6,372 bases of DNA from Bacilli bacterium (GTDB lineage: Bacteria; Bacillota_I; Bacilli_A; RF39; UBA660): assembly GCA_017461465.1 (NCBI GenBank), contig JAFTYN010000122.1:1-6372 (forward strand), given 5' to 3'. Both the position numbers and the translations under genes were made by a program. Shown piece by piece: positions 5,913 through 6,372 of this stretch. The first letter of the stretch is position 1, and each line of letters begins with the position of its first letter. The notes beneath the pieces were generated by a model. It ran no database searches, was not told where the DNA came from, and saw only the letters and a list, made by a program, of their open reading frames with translations.

Positions 5913-6077
5913 TTATTTACTTATACTAAGCATTTCACTATTTATTATAAAGCATACATACTGGTTTGCTAATGTTGATAATTCATCTTCTTCAGTAATC
6001 ATATCAAGTTTTTTCGCACCTTTTTCTATTTCATCTTCAAGTTCAATATATTCACCATTGTATAATACTTTTACCAT
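5913..6077 (-). CDS. 54-residue acidic small protein of unknown function
   Basis: A short gene I do not recognise. It begins MVKVLYNGEYIELEDEIEKG and ends in SEMLSISK. It is rich in Glu and Asp through residues 9-32 (including ITEEDELS), with a more hydrophobic stretch at 40-46 (YVCFIIN) and a single Cys (C42). There is no signal peptide or convincing membrane helix, so it is probably cytoplasmic. Support for translation is strong for its size: AGGAGA (6084-6089) six bases before the ATG, an extended -10 promoter at 6100-6108, and its own transcription unit between two terminators. Composition suggests a small folded or partner-binding protein, but no function can be assigned. It fills what would otherwise be a gap of about 280 bases. 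Confidence 0.72.
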   Translation of the reverse strand: MVKVLYNGEYIELEDEIEKGAKKLDMITEEDELSTLANQYVCFIINSEMLSISK

Positions 6078-6099
6078 ACTAAATCTCCTATCTTACATA

Positions 6100-6108
6100 A
6101 TTATATCA
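6100..6108 (-). promoter_or_regulatory. Extended -10 promoter of the 54-residue gene
   Basis: TGATATAAT on the minus strand, TATAAT at 6100-6105. It directly abuts the U-tract of the upstream terminator, sharing one base with it, so the -35 region would overlap the terminator hairpin. No TTGACA is present. Confidence 0.6.
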
Positions 6109-6141
6109 AAAAAAAGTTCATAAATAAATTATGAACTTTTT
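6108..6141 (-). terminator. Strong Rho-independent terminator of the surface protein gene
   Basis: A perfect 13-bp stem, AAAAAGTTCATAA/TTATGAACTTTTT, with a 5-base loop, followed by further U on the minus strand (A run 6108-6115 on plus). The TAA stop (6129-6131) is part of the 5' arm. The plus strand also ends in a T-run, so it could work both ways, though no plus-strand gene is seen. Confidence 0.82.
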
Positions 6142-6372
6142 AAAGTAAAGTAACCTGGTGTTGATGGAGTATCTGCAACTGCATATGGAACTTTAACATT
6201 GGCAGAATTAAATACTGTACCATTTCCACCAACTAAATTAACTGTATTAGCAAACACTGTATGTGTTTGAGTAGCATTAGCAACTGTCCAATTATTAGAA
6301 ACATAAACTGTTTTTAATTTAGGAATTGCAGTCATATAATCAGCATGCGTTTCAGTAGGACTGATGCTTAAA
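6129..6372 (-). CDS. C-terminal end of a DUF285/BspA-like surface protein (partial)
   Basis: The last 80 residues of a longer protein; the frame stays open to the window edge, so the Met at 6333-6335 is internal. The visible part carries the pattern LKTVYVSNNWTV, then FANTVNLVGGNGTVFN, then PSTPGYFTLKSS at the very end. This closely matches the closing unit of DUF285 (BspA-like leucine-rich-repeat) proteins, which typically run LKTIYVS, a tract around LVGGNGT, then TPGYFT. Such proteins are usually exported and repeated, and are common in mycoplasmas, lactobacilli and gut Bacillota; adhesion or host contact is the usual suggestion. It stops right after the repeat with no LPxTG sorting signal or membrane anchor, so attachment, if any, must come from the unseen N-terminus. 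The family call rests on motif recognition over a short stretch. Confidence 0.72.
   Translation of the reverse strand, partial: LSISPTETHADYMTAIPKLKTVYVSNNWTVANATQTHTVFANTVNLVGGNGTVFNSANVKVPYAVADTPSTPGYFTLKSS

Noticed and set aside
1..6372. UGA-to-Trp recoding, as in mycoplasmas, suggested by the low G+C and DUF285 protein
   Set aside because: Trp codons checked in enolase, MgtE and the surface protein are TGG.
1..6372. tRNA, rRNA, CRISPR, insertion sequence or attachment site
   Set aside because: No cloverleaf-like or G+C-rich RNA block, no regularly spaced repeats, no transposase or integrase, and no direct-repeat borders seen.

Overview
The window is AT-rich (roughly 30% G+C by eye). Every gene I can support reads on the minus strand, so transcription runs right to left. 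Strong AGGAGG/AGGTGA ribosome binding sites, TATAAT boxes, short-stem U-tract terminators and a Bacillus-like enolase all suggest a Bacillota (Firmicutes) genome. The low G+C, very tight spacing and a DUF285/BspA-like surface protein would fit a small-genome, host-associated Bacilli lineage (RF39-like or Erysipelotrichales-like uncultured gut bacteria); that placement is inference. Tryptophan is written TGG wherever I checked (enolase, MgtE, surface protein), so there is no sign of mycoplasma-type recoding.

Layout in transcription order (right to left): the C-terminal end of a DUF285/BspA-like surface protein (6129-6372, cut by the window edge) ends in a strong terminator. Next is a 54-residue acidic orphan gene (5913-6077). 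A putative heavy-metal/manganese exporter of the ArsP_2 (10-TM) family follows (4971-5819, start corrected to an internal Met), then enolase (3642-4877). The next unit holds mgtE (2235-3572) and a four-cysteine uracil-DNA glycosylase-family gene (1661-2233), separated by one base. A 25-residue small ORF (1532-1609) is followed four bases later by a permuted papain-like/NlpC-type protein (991-1527) that has no Shine-Dalgarno of its own. Last is a YtrB-like ABC ATPase (1-897) with a perfect inverted repeat sitting on its start site.

The genes form separate short transcription units rather than one pathway. Enolase is core glycolysis. MgtE and the ArsP_2-like protein are both membrane metal-ion transporters. 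The ABC ATPase looks like the repressible half of a GntR(YtrA)-controlled transporter whose permease would lie left of the window. The architecture is strikingly economical: four terminators overlap or touch the stop codon of the gene they end, and the next promoter lies at once beyond the U-tract. Five of the six promoters I can place have an extended -10 (TGnTATAAT).

I do not see a clearly new multi-gene system. The best leads are the ABC promoter operator, the two small genes, the SD-less papain-like gene apparently coupled to its leader ORF, and the Cys/His-rich loop with internal duplication in the exporter.
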